Notes under the pieces: model-generated
What the model was told of the DNA's origin: nothing
Seen by the model: only the letters and a program-made list of their open reading frames with translations
Databases searched by the model: none
Made by a program: the position numbers and the translations under genes
Shown: piece by piece, positions 1 through 11,282 of the stretch
How the letters are laid out: every line of letters begins with the position of its first letter
How positions within the stretch are numbered: the stretch's first letter is position 1
From: Phoenix dactylifera
Lineage: Eukaryota > Streptophyta > Magnoliopsida > Arecales > Arecaceae
Direction: 5' to 3'
NCBI RefSeq assembly: GCF_009389715.1
Contig: NW_024068185.1
Span: 1 to 64,000, forward strand
Length of the DNA: 64,000 nucleotides

Positions 1-504
1 CATTCTCCCCCTTATGCATTACATACATCATAAGTTCATATGCAAAATTACAAGCATCAAAGAGGCGAAGCAACCGTAGATTTAGATGGGCATTTAACTC
101 TAGGCAATATTGTATGCATGTAACTTCCAATGCATTATAGACAGAGCTAGCATTGCTAGGATGGCCAAAATATTGACTCTCTATCACTTATATTTATCAA
201 ACAGCGAGTTCCTGTAAAAAAACCTTTAATATGCTGAACAAAATGTTTACTAACTGCCCCTAAGGCAAGAGAAAAGATAATCAAGTTCTAAATTCCTGGA
301 CTGGAACAAGTATCCAACCAAAGGAGAAAGGAGAGACAAGAATTTACCCACTCCTCCCCAATGTGGGGCCAAATTGAGTAACAGGCTACGAAAAGGTTAT
401 CTTGCATTACCAACTATAATATTAAGTTCTCAAGAACTTGTGAGAGTGGCACCTATAAAAGTGATGTCCTATGGACCTTGGAGGCAACTGCGAATGATGG
501 AACC

Positions 505-1052
505 AGTGTTTTAGAATGTGGTGCATACTACTGCATATGCAGTCCCTTAACCACACCACATTGCATACATGCAGTTAGACTGCATATAGACCAAAAAGGT
601 GGTCCACATAACATTATGTTGCCACATATATGGCCTACTTAGTATTGTTCTATTGCATATGGGAGCTCGCTTAGCATTCTAGAGCCAAAATTTACAGCTA
701 CTCTTGTGTGGCCCCATGCAGGGAAAGCGAGTTCAAGTTAACAGTTAGGTTTGATGTAGGTTTCCACTGAGCCTGATCTAGATATTAATAATTACGTTAT
801 AATTATTACTATAAGGTATTAAGTACTAAGCAATAAGCACTAATTAATAGTAATCATTGTTATTGATATTGTTGTTTCTCCATCCAAACAATTACTACCA
901 TTATTGTCATTATTGCATTTAATATATTATACTTATTTTTAGATAGCTAAAGCATAGTATCACATACGCACCCGCATATGCAATCCGCATACTGCATATG
1001 TGCTATGTGGTCCCCTGACCACCTGCATAATGAAACCACCATTTAAAACACT
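505..1052. mobile_element. Small non-autonomous DNA transposon with AGTGTTTTA inverted ends
   Basis: The left end reads AGTGTTTTAGAATG and the reverse complement of the right end reads AGTGTTTTAAATGG. The subterminal parts on both sides carry GCATATGCAG-like repeats in inverted arrangement. The bases before the left end (TGATGGAACC, 495-504) and after the right end (TGATGGAATG, from 1053) match at the first eight positions, an 8-bp target duplication of the kind made by hAT elements. The family assignment is inference, and the exact ends could shift by two bases. No coding capacity. Confidence 0.55.
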
Positions 1053-2235
1053 TGATGGAATGGTTACTAATGGCAACTTTAAATCAAAATTTGGCAATGG
1101 CAAGCTTTTTTCCATCACAAGATACCCCTCGACTTCCCCATACCTTTTGATAGAAAGGATTTCCATTTCAAAAAATGTCACAAACATACCTTTTAACAAA
1201 AAAAGAAAAAAAAAGAAAATAGTGAAACATTGACCTCAATGCCTCACGTTTTCAATTTCCAATCTGCCTATGAGTAAAACAAATGCCTAACTAGATGTCG
1301 AACTAACACCTACAACATTTGATATTTAATGGATATGATCAATTGGACAGCCAAATGAATCTCTAACTGTCCCATTCTTCTCCCTATATCTCTCCAACAA
1401 TGATAACTGCGGCAGCATCTATATCCCTTCACTCTACCACCTTCAACCTAAATCTTCTACCCAAATATCCACACTCTCACCAAGAATTTCAACATATCTC
1501 TTTTGCCTCTAGGCCCTAACTTCAATTGCATCTTTGTTCTCTCTATATTGGATCGAAGCCCCAAGGACAACAAACACTCAATATGGTAGAGTGGTAGCAT
1601 CCTATATCTCTACCAGTAAAAAAGAAAAAAGGGAAAAAATGTTGAAGAAGGGATATTCCAATACTTCAAGGGGACAAAACCTACAAAAACTTTTAAGCTG
1701 ATTTCATTAAATTGATTACTTATATAGACAGCCCCTAGGGAACTACACATTTATGGGAAATGATTTGGGGTGCAAGTTAGTGCACATAAGGAGTTATAGA
1801 AGCCCACATACTGCCAGCTTCCCACTTAGCATTCAAATAACCACATGTACTGCACCAATTGCAAGATTTACACCAATCCTCTTGTGCTGCATGGAATAGG
1901 GAACTTCTCACATGCACAAAGCATGTGTCCTATACCATCATTGCATATTTATATATTCATAATTACTCATCCTACAAGAATAAGGAATGCAAAATGGAAA
2001 AACAGTACTCATGAAATAGTTTGGCAATCCATGACTCTTCAACTTACTAGAAAAGGAGAAATGAAATAAGAAACATATGATGGCCAATCCAAAATGGATT
2101 TAGACTCTCCCTATAACTGAACTTCTACCACAACTAAACCTAAATTAGGAAATCAGAATAATGTATGTATCAAGGTGCCACCAATTTAGTGGCTTGATAA
2201 GATTTCCATCATCTAGACATTCAACTTGCCATCGT

Positions 2236-2421
2236 CCAAGGTTTTAAAGACCGTGGGAAGGGGGATGCCCGGTTTTCCCATAGAATTTCCATGAAATGGG
2301 ATGGCCGGCATCTCGATATTCAGATGGTGGATGTTCTTTCTCAACACTCAGGAGTCAGGACAGTGCCCCACATTCAAGATGGTGGGACGCCCCACCATCC
2401 CACCAGTATCTAAAACCTTGG
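2236..2421. mobile_element. MITE-like inverted-repeat element with CCAAGGTTTTA ends
   Basis: A 186-bp unit begins CCAAGGTTTTAAAGAC and its right end reverse-complements to CCAAGGTTTTAGATA. The interior also contains inverted blocks (a GGGATGGCC-like block and a GGTGGGACGCC-like block). Flanks CATCGT and CATCCT may be an imperfect target duplication. A related unit with AAGGTT(T/G)TAAAA ends lies at 50719-50891. It cannot encode a protein. Confidence 0.5.
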
Positions 2422-3218
2422 CATCCTCCTTCCGCTACAACCTTGCTAATTCAGCTGGTCCTCCACTTGGAAGAGCTTCAAAGCCAACATCTGGTTGCAA
2501 GACTAGAGAGAAGAAAGGTGAGAGATGAAGACATGGAGGAATTAAGGCAAAAATCCAGAAAATAAATAATTGAGCTGAGGCGAGCTGAGCTTGAGGTGGC
2601 TCGAAATTAAATGAGCTAAGATCAAGCTCATTGAACATGCTCATATTAGACTCATGTACCCCCTACAACTTAGCAGGACCTTAATTCCCTCCTTTAAGGG
2701 GGTGCAGAGAGAAACAGCATAAGGAAGTAATTAAAACACCATAAAACATCTATGAAGAGCATAAATAAATATCCAGTACAGCATTTGTCAAAGTAATCAT
2801 GAAGAATAGGGAATCTGCAAACTGAAATCATCTCCATATTAAACTTATTAAGAAGCATCAAGGACTATGAATACAGACTCTTGATGCTTCCTAAGAACGG
2901 AAAGATTGATAAATAACAGCCAAGTACTTATTGCCCCCATTGCTCATATGTCTGGCTGCATAATTGAACCTGATAAAGAGCCGGTGGAATGACAAGAAGT
3001 TTGAGGCTCATTCAAAAATGAACTGTATATAGGTTCATTTCAATTAAAATAGGGATTGCAATACAAGCATATGTTGGATCCATAAAGAAAGTTGTTCTTC
3101 TTGCATCCCCAATTGCGTTCATATCTATAACATCTTAATACAATATTAACATAGAATCCAAAAGCAGAGAAGCAGACATACCGACCATCCACCATGCTTC
3201 GATTCAACTGTCACAGCC

Positions 3219-4667
3219 CTACTGCTGCTTCATCCTCCTTGAAATGCGATCATAGGCATCCTCCTTTCCTGCCTTGTAGAAGGCACTCTTCAGTCCCTCC
3301 ATTGTGGACGAGCGCAGCACAATCCCCCTGTCAATCATATCCTCAGCATGCCTTCTCACCTCACTCAACCTGCCCAAGTCCCTTAGCCCGACGAGCAGCT
3401 CATCAGCACACTCCTCGTCCAGTTGCGTGCATTCCTCCACCATGCAGTTCCACACCTCGATTGCAGCAGACGGGTCGTACTTGTCAAAAAACATCTTGAT
3501 GGCGGCAGCGCAGTTGGTCAGCGACGGCAGCTGCTCGTTCTTCCTCATCTCGGCGAGGAACCTCTCGGCCTCATGGGCCATCTTATTCCTGATCAAAGAC
3601 TCAAAAATAGTGTTGTAGGTGAGAGAATCGGGGAAGACACCAAGGAAGGGCATATCGTCAAGCAACCGGTAGGCGGAGTTGATGTCGCCATTGTTAGCAA
3701 GGAGGGCGATCATGGCGTTGTACATGGAGAGGTTGGGAACAAGGCCGCTGTCACCGACCATGATGTCCCAGAGGGCGAGGGCGCTGGCGTGGTTATTCTG
3801 TTTGATGAGGATGTCAAGGGCGTTGGCGAAAAACTTGAGGCTGGGGAGGCAGTTTTTGGCCTTCATGACCTTGAGGAACTTGACGGCCTCCTCGGCCTGT
3901 GCGCCGCGGACGAGGGTGGCCAGGAATGCGTCGTAGGCCGACATGTTACCGGTGTTCCAGCCGACGCGGACGACCATCTCGCCGAAAGTGCTCTTGGCGC
4001 GGGCGACGTTGCCCTCCTTCTCCCAGCCCTCGAGGAGGATGGCGAAGGAGTCGGCGTCGGGGGCTATGCGAGACTTGACGCGGTCGAGGAAGTCGGCGGC
4101 GTCGGCGGTGCGGCCGTCTTGGCGGCAGATGGCGGAGATGACGGAATTGACGGCAACGATGTCGGGGGGGACGGCATAGCGGTCCATGACATCGAAGGTC
4201 ATGACGGCCTCCTTGATGCGGCCTGCGGAGCAGTAGGCGGAGAATGCGGACGCGAAGGTGGCGAGGGAGAGGGCGCCCTCCTGCTTCATGGAGCGGATGG
4301 CGTCCCACATGGCGTCGAAAAGGCCGTTCTTGCCAAGGATGTCGACCATGAGGTTCCAAGCGTAGGAAGAGTGGCGGAGGGAGAGGCCGGACCACCGGAA
4401 GAACTTGATGGCGGCGCCGGCGTTGGAGTAGGAACGGCGGAGGACGGCCTCCACGAGCTCGGGGAGGGGGGCGATGCCGGAGGCCGTGAGGACGGCCTCC
4501 ACCTCGCCCAGGGACACGCGGGAGAGGATCGCGCAGAAGGTGTGAACTCGGGAGTCCACGATATCCTCCGCCGGTGGGGTATCCACGGGGGGCAGCATAG
4601 CCTTCGCCGACGCCGCGGCGGCGGAGGAAGTGTTCCTAGGGATTTCAGCGGACTTCGCCGCGATCAT
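3219..4667 (-). CDS. P-class pentatricopeptide repeat (PPR) protein, intronless
   Basis: A 482-residue single-exon frame on the minus strand, typical of plant PPR genes, which are mostly intronless. From about residue 100 to 385 the protein is a run of roughly eight 35-residue helical-hairpin repeats with the usual pattern (for example near residue 315: SMYNAMIALLANNGDINSA, ending in a VFPDS turn; near 350: TYNTIFESLIRNKMAHEAE). No DYW or E extension follows, so it is P-class. The N-terminal 30 residues are rich in Ala, Ser and basic residues, compatible with an organellar targeting peptide. P-class PPR proteins bind single-stranded organellar RNA and affect its processing, stability or translation. 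It most resembles the mitochondrial At1g77360/At1g52640 type of family member, but the repeat code was not solved and the target is unknown. The ATG at 4667 is preceded by ordinary upstream sequence. GC content is much higher than the surrounding DNA. Confidence 0.9.
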   Translation of the reverse strand: MIAAKSAEIPRNTSSAAAASAKAMLPPVDTPPAEDIVDSRVHTFCAILSRVSLGEVEAVLTASGIAPLPELVEAVLRRSYSNAGAAIKFFRWSGLSLRHSSYAWNLMVDILGKNGLFDAMWDAIRSMKQEGALSLATFASAFSAYCSAGRIKEAVMTFDVMDRYAVPPDIVAVNSVISAICRQDGRTADAADFLDRVKSRIAPDADSFAILLEGWEKEGNVARAKSTFGEMVVRVGWNTGNMSAYDAFLATLVRGAQAEEAVKFLKVMKAKNCLPSLKFFANALDILIKQNNHASALALWDIMVGDSGLVPNLSMYNAMIALLANNGDINSAYRLLDDMPFLGVFPDSLTYNTIFESLIRNKMAHEAERFLAEMRKNEQLPSLTNCAAAIKMFFDKYDPSAAIEVWNCMVEECTQLDEECADELLVGLRDLGRLSEVRRHAEDMIDRGIVLRSSTMEGLKSAFYKAGKEDAYDRISRRMKQQ

Positions 4668-6640
4668 TCCAGTCTAGGGTTCCCGCGGCCGGGAAGGGAG
4701 GAAGGAAGGGAGAGTCGGAGGAGAATTAGTAAGAAGACGCAGGCTACCGCTCAAACCAAAAAAAGAAAAAAAGACGACCACCAGGCCTAGAAGTGGAACC
4801 CGCTCCAGTCGCATTAAGGAACACCGGAGCACGGAGGGTCGTTTTAAGCCGACCGACACCATCGCATTTCCGATACACGTGAGAATGAGAGAAACCAAGG
4901 ACCGCTGCGGAATATCTTACCGAAGCCACAGATTTTTGTTTTTTTTTTTTTCCGCCTAACCATGTTATTGTTTGAAAGAAGCTAGAGAACGTCGAGGAGA
5001 ATAAAATTTGGATTGATGGGATGGAAACAACTTATTATGTTCACTCCAGATATAACAGTAGTACTTGCACAAATAAAATTCTCTCTACCAAAAAAAAAAA
5101 AAAAATCCTATCTGTTATATAGTTTTCACATTCAAATTCAAGAATTGGCACGAAGTAGGAGAAATAAAGAATGAGACAAGCGATGAGATTCGATCACTAC
5201 TTAAAATTCATTAATCCAAACTCAAGAATCATCCGATCAATAGGGTTCATGGTTAGGTCTCTCATTAGACCTCTCACATTCGTGTAAACAATTCATTAGA
5301 AAACCCGAAGATCTAACTTAATGACAGCCATGTTTCTGAGCATATCAAGGATCTAACTCAATCAAATTTACAGAGTTATCGCTATGAAAAGATGTTCCAC
5401 ATATATTGCACGCACTTAAATTTACATAATTAGTATTCAATACTCTATATTTCTATTTTTAAATTAGTTTATCCTAATTTGTTATTATAGTATATTTTTA
5501 TTTTTCCTAAAGTTTGTGAATGTAAATATATTTATATTTATGTTGAATATGAATATATATATATATATATATATATGTTACTATATATTTATATTAAATC
5601 CAAGTGCTATATTATATTATATTATAGTGATAAAGTTTATGTTTATAAAGTTTATGTTATTTGCTCCCTATGTATGGGCTTACAGCATTCTCGTCCCTAA
5701 GGTACAACAACCCTACTTAACCCAATCTTTCTCTAACGAGCACAATTGCTGGGGAGGCTTGACCCAAACAACTCTTTCATATGCACAAAAATTAAAAATA
5801 AAAAACAAAAAACAGAAAGTTGAAGAGTGGAAAGATTCTCTGTCTGTGGAAGAAACTCTCGAGAAATATAGCACCAATGAGTGTGAGCAAGAGATTAGAT
5901 TATGTTGGATTAATTTTGGATGTTGGATCCAGAGCCTATTTATAGAATCTAATAGGATGATCGAGAAAATGTGACTGTTTCTAAAGATATGTAATATTTC
6001 GAAAACACTGTATATTTTCGGAAAACAATATTTTCTTCTGAAGAGTTACAGCACTTCTGAAAGAGACGTCCGACAATCGAGAAGATGCGATGGTTTCTTA
6101 ACGATACATAATATACCATATCTTTTCAGAAACCAACATTTGTTTGGAAGAGTGGTAACTCTTCTGAAAGAGGCGTACGACAAAAAAAATATTTTAAAGC
6201 ATTTAGACCAACTAAAATTTTGAAGATAAGAAAAAAATTAAATCTTATTAAAATTTAAACTCTAACACTTACCCTACATCTCCAAGAACTCTAGCCTTAT
6301 CTAATTATTGAAGTTTATCCAACAGTTCCAAGAATAAAAAAAATTTTCCTGTGCATCTATATTTCCATATACCCTCTTTTCTTTCTCATACGATGATTTT
6401 ATTTTTTCCTCTTATCCGCACCAAGTAGATTGGTTATATAAATAATACATGCAAAATTCTTGTCTCATATAATTCTCATTATGTTTGGATCCTTTCCACT
6501 TCGTGCTTGAACTGACAAAGTCCAGTTCATATATCACAACCATCAATGCATCGTATAGGCTCCTTGAAATGCATGGCCTGTAGTCCCCATATACTACATG
6601 GGGCCATGCAGTGCTCATGCGATCATAAGATATCGAGAAC
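4668..6640. other. Upstream flank of the PPR gene and AT-rich intergenic DNA
   Basis: The first 250 bases upstream of the minus-strand PPR gene are GC-richer and hold its 5' UTR and promoter, but no clear TATA box could be chosen. The rest is AT-rich with poly-T/poly-A runs and a short TA microsatellite near 5552-5577. Blocks near 5945-6050 and 6075-6180 share wording (GAAAAC...TTTTCTTCTGAAGAG...), an old local duplication. No gene seen. Confidence 0.5.
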
Positions 6641-7230
6641 CTTGAGGTTGGCCAAAGCTCAGCCCGACCCAACTTTGTAATGGTCAAGCCTGGGCATGGT
6701 TTGGCTCGACCTGATCAATCCGAAGGCATAGGTCGATTCCTTTAGACCCGAGGGTGGGAGGAGCTTAGGAAAGCAACGGCAGTGCCGCCATAGCTAAGTC
6801 GAGAGGGAGAGGAGGAGGAGCACAGATTCTTCATTGCATTAAGGGGAGAGAGGAGGGAGGGTGGGGGAGAGGAGGACCGGGGTGTCTCGTGTAGCAGCAG
6901 GAAAAGGGGGGAAGAGGGGGTCAATAAGAAGGTGAGATGATGGGGAGGAGAGAAGGAAAGGAGGAAGAGGAGAAGAGGGTGGGGGCTCTCTAATAGCAGC
7001 AACAAGAGAGAGAAATAGGGAGTCAACTAGAGGTTGGGTAGCTAAGGGGGGAGAAGACAAGGAATGGAGGAGGAGGTGTAGGAGCAGTAGGTGGGGACTC
7101 AAGCAAAGGTGAAGTTGGACCACATCAAGGAGGAACAAAAGAACCAACGGGATATATTAGAAAGGGTATTTTGCATACCTCAAAATATTGAAATTTGCAT
7201 GAATACCCTTCCAAAATTAATATTTGCATG
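6640..7230. repeat. Purine-rich low-complexity tract
   Basis: Bases about 6755-7100 are almost entirely G and A on the plus strand. The open frames that cross this tract on the minus strand are Leu/Ser/Pro-rich artefacts of the composition. Just before it (6640-6720) is a GC-richer block with GCCCGACCC and TTGGCTCGACC words; similar wording flanks a pyrimidine-rich tract at 54640-55500 in the opposite orientation, so both may be copies of one interspersed repeat. That link is inference. Confidence 0.5.
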
Positions 7231-7256
7231 TATATACTTATAAAATATTTTTATAA

Positions 7257-7319
<63 letters not shown>
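7257..7319. repeat. (AT)n microsatellite
   Basis: An uninterrupted TA dinucleotide run of about 60 bases, followed by TTATCTATACCC. Confidence 0.95.
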
Positions 7320-7321
<2 letters not shown>

Positions 7322-9230
7322 CTATACCCATGCCATCTAATGTGGTTAAGAATTAGACATTTAAAATCGAAATGATTAAGATGCCCTTAATGGGTAGATA
7401 TGCAAAAAAAAAAAAATTGATAAGGGTATATATGCAAATAGTAGCTTTGTGATGATATTCAAAATTCGAGATGATGGCACATTGATTATGGATTTACCCA
7501 AATTGTGCCATGTGGATAGTCCAAATGGATTGAAGGAGATGATTCAAAATAATTAAACTAGCACATGACATCTGATAAGATGAGTGAAAAGGATATTGTC
7601 CAAGTGAGGCTGAAAAATCATTAGAAGTGCGAATCAAGGGCATAAACTGAGTCAAGAGGACTTGTCCAAATGCTAAGTATCGAGCTTGAGGCCGACCAGA
7701 TATGGTGTTCTGTGGAGATCAAACTATCAACCTAGCTCATGATGTGGTATAAAATGTGGGCAATTACTAGAACATGGAAAGTGGAAAATGGTTGAAACTA
7801 ACTGCTGAAATTGGTAGAGGAAAGTGGAGATCAGACAAAGATAGATGTTAGTGAGAAAAGTAAGCAATTACTTGATTGTTAGAATGAACCGTGTAAATAT
7901 TAGAATATAACTCTATAAATAGGCCATTTGCCAATTAAACACTTATTAGTTTCTTTTATTTTATCTTTAGCTTCAGTTGCTTTAGTTTATTCTAGTTTAC
8001 TTTCAGCCCGTACCTTAGTTTCATAGTCCCAGCTACCCTTTTTGCAAGAAGGCAACATTTTAGTAGCGGAAGTCGTTATCACTCATGGTAGGATGATTGA
8101 CTTCCACTCCTACCTCTTTTTGGTTTAGATACCGATGGCACGCCCGCACGATCGTGCAACCCTATCCCACCTCGAACAAGGGAAAAAAATAAGCTAAAAA
8201 GCCTTTTTCTGGCATGCCCAATGGGACATGATAGCTATTGAGAATGATGCCCAGTCATCAAGATATATTGGTAGGAAGTCCAATTCATAATGTTGCTAAA
8301 GAACCTTAGAGTTCTTAGACTAAGCTGAATGGATAAGGTCCTCAGGCTCAGCCGACATCCAAGTTCATAGTGACTAGATCGACTCTACTCTTTCTTGGGA
8401 TCTTAGCTTTGAAAGCCATAATCCTCAATTGAGAATATACATTCACCAGTCGGTTCCTTGTAGGAAATGATCTCATAGATTAAATTCTATATGGATAACG
8501 ACTAGAGAGACTTATCGAAAGTTGCGACTAGCTAAGTAGCTGCTATTCTAAGGCCATTTATGGAGTAACACAAGGCATCCTTGACCTTGATAGCAAAGAA
8601 GGCCGAGAGACTTATATTTGTGATCTCTTGTCTAATACCAAACACCACACATACTATATTGTATCCTATGATAAGCTAGGTCGATAGTGATACCGACCGA
8701 TCAACATCTACAATATGGAGATGTTAGGATTTTGGAGAAGCCCAACCTCCAAACATAGAATTTTGACAAATATAGATCCCTATTTTAAATACTTTTTGGC
8801 CTTTTTCTTTTTCGGTAAACCTACTTGTGTATATTCTATATAAAAATGAGTCCACATAAGAAACAATATTAGGTTTTTTATAAGTATGGTTTACAATCTC
8901 TCTCTCTATCTTTGTCTCTTATGCGCAGCCCGCATATGCATGCTTGCACATGTATGTGAAAGATTAGTATAACAATTGAAAATAAACGTCTAGCTATATA
9001 ATTTGTTTAGTGCACTGTAAATATGCTTGTTCATAAAAAATAAATATCTTGAAATAGGGAAGGACACACGTGATCAACTATAGTCTAAAATCTATGCTCA
9101 AAATCAGCAAAGTCAAAATTCAAGAGTTGGATAGTTCCTTTCAGTTGAGATTAGTTTAGGACTTTGACCAAAAATATCCTTCCTTTTTTTTCCTCAGTTT
9201 TTGCATGTCCAATCAACAACTACGTAGCAT
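7320..9230. other. Gene-free stretch with probable LTR-retroelement debris
   Basis: No intact frame is present. Around 7905-7920 the word CTCTATAAATAGGCC resembles an LTR promoter, followed by T-rich sequence and then short GC-richer phrases (8130-8170, GGCACGCCCGCACGATCG) typical of degraded retrotransposon leader sequence. No paired LTR or target duplication was found, so identity is tentative. Confidence 0.35.
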
Positions 9231-9233
9231 GCG

Positions 9234-9771
9234 ACATCTTAAAAATTATTAGGTAATACACACACACACACACACATATATAGATAGATAAAGAATTCAA
9301 CTTGAGACATCGTACGTATGAAAGGGCATTTCTTCTGATGAATCAAAACCATAAAAAGCAAACCCATGTGATTGGCACAATGAGAAAGCTTCCAATATAC
9401 CAACTTCCTCATGCAGTAAACTCTCTTTGACACCAGCAATTATCATTGTAGAGAAAAATAATATCAATTAATTTTATAATTTAGTCCTAGTTAGATTTAA
9501 CAGACACATCTTAAAAATTATTATGTAACACACACACACACACACATATATAGATAGATATATAAAGAATCCAACTTGAGACATCGCACATATGAAAGGG
9601 CATTTCTTCTGATGAATCAAAACCATGAAAAGCAAACCCATGCGATTGGCACAAAGAGAAAGCTTCCAATATACCAACTTCCTTATGCAGTAAACTCTCT
9701 TTGACACCAGTAATTATCATTGTAGAGAAAAATAATATCAATTAATTTTATAATTTAGTCCTAGTTAGATT
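9234..9771. repeat. Tandem duplication, two copies with a 272-bp period
   Basis: The block starting ACATCTTAAAAATTATTA at 9234 is repeated starting at 9506. Both copies run through a CA microsatellite, a GATAGATA stretch, the sequence around GGGCATTTCTTCTGATG, and end with TTTAGTCCTAGTTAGATTT. Differences are few (roughly one in 25 bases by eye plus small length changes in the CA tract), so the duplication is fairly recent. The minus-strand open frames inside are carried in both copies but show no recognised product. Confidence 0.9.
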
Positions 9772-11015
9772 TGCGTATAAATAAAATAAAGGATATTATA
9801 ATAATCAATGCTAATCACTATAAGAGAAAGAATGAACAATACCAAAAATTATCAATATTATATGCTTGAAATAATGCCTATTAGATAAAAAAATTATTTC
9901 AATTAGTTGGCATAGGAATCGAACTTAAAAATATTTCTTCATTTTTGAAAGACATACTTTACTTCAATGGAATATTCAGAACAGTAGATAGTGATCATTA
10001 CAACAAAATCGTAGTCAATCAATGGAAGGTCTTGCAATGGCCCATATATTATGTCTTGTTATCTAGAGTCTCTATAGCAGAGCTGATCATGGGCTGGGAT
10101 TGGGCACAAAAAATGTTAAATTTGAAATAGGCTCACCTGAAGACTGAATAAAAATGAATATAGTTTAGGCTCGAGGCCTAGTCCATGATCAACTTTGCTT
10201 CATAGGTATCCGTAACCTCATGAAAGTTATATTTAACCTAGTTCGGTATTTACCTCCTATTTCTAACCCAATTAAACTTGATCTTTGTATTGGATTTTCT
10301 CAAATCAAACACAACCTAACTCCATTTTAGTCTAGATTCAAGTTGTGCTTAGTTAATGTCAAGTTAGATTAGGAGCTAACTTTAACCTAATTTTGCCGTT
10401 GCATATCGCTTGATCATAATCTAGTCCAACTTGATGTATCCAATCTAACCCTCTCTTAGACCAAATTTGGGTTGGATTCAGTTAGCGTTGGGATGGACCG
10501 AGTTAGCTTGGTTGAACAAATAATTTAAGATAGGGAAAAGGCTTCAAGTCCTTTGGTTGGGCTAGTATTAGATTCATTGAAATTTTATTAGGGTGCACCT
10601 ACATAATTATACAACACAGCAAGGTAAATATAGTTAAATAAAGTACACAAGCACTTTATGTACAACATATAATTAAATTATTTTATGGTAGATAACCTAT
10701 AACTAAATTATTTAATTACCAAGTTTGGTCGAGTTAAGCTTGAGCTTTTGGCGGAGACTCAAGTTGGGCTCACACCCAATCCTGACCTAACCTAACTTAG
10801 AATCGGGTTGGAACTTTTTTTTAATATCTAACCCGAATAAGATGAAGCTTGCTGGTTGGGCTTGACCATGCAAGATTCGTCTTCTCGGTATCGGACTTCA
10901 TACCGATGATATATTAGTATTATGTCGGTAGGTATGGTATGAAATTTTTTCGATAGATCGAATATTAGTATGCCTTCTGTATTAAATATCATTATGGAAT
11001 TGATACGGTATATTT
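9772..11015. other. AT-rich upstream region of the SHH2-like gene
   Basis: No gene is supported. From 10080 to 10900 the sequence has a repetitive GGTTGGGCT / AACCTAATTT wording, and from 10880 to 11040 a CGGTATCGGACTTCATACCGATG type of wording, both like ancient interspersed repeats. The GC-rich stretch from about 11040 onwards is probably the promoter and 5' UTR of the downstream gene; there is no convincing TATA box. Confidence 0.45.
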
Positions 11016-11282
11016 TATACCATTTGATTCGGATCGATATGACTAACTAATGCGGCCATGGATCGACCGAGCCCTAGTTTGACCCCTACGGCAGTTTGCG
11101 AGGCGGTTAGCCGAAATTCGGAGGAGATGAAAGGCCAGAAAGCGATAGATTCAGGTAGCAGAGAGAACCGCTGAGGAGGGGAGGAGAGGAGAAAGAAACA
11201 TAAATTAGAATTTAGGAGAGAGCGCCCCCCAAGGCGTCCCCTCACTTTCCATCTCTCTCTCGCCTTCTCTGGTTGGGATCGA

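Larger units (their letters stand above)
1..3200. other. Intergenic AT-rich DNA with small inverted-repeat elements
   Basis: No gene is supported here. Open frames are short, lack family resemblance and lie in low-complexity sequence. The stretch holds two inverted-repeat elements, listed separately at 505-1052 and 2236-2421. Bases 2700-3200 immediately downstream of the PPR stop are likely its 3' flank, but I see no clear polyadenylation motif. Confidence 0.6.

Noticed and set aside
3423..4790. 455-residue plus-strand frame opposite the PPR gene
   Set aside because: It is the antisense shadow of a GC-rich gene; the predicted peptide is a Gly/Asp/Val/Glu-biased complement of PPR codons, while the minus-strand frame has clear PPR repeats.
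6742..7147. Leu/Ser/Pro-rich minus-strand frames
   Set aside because: They arise from the purine-rich tract and overlap each other in different phases; no domain or codon structure.
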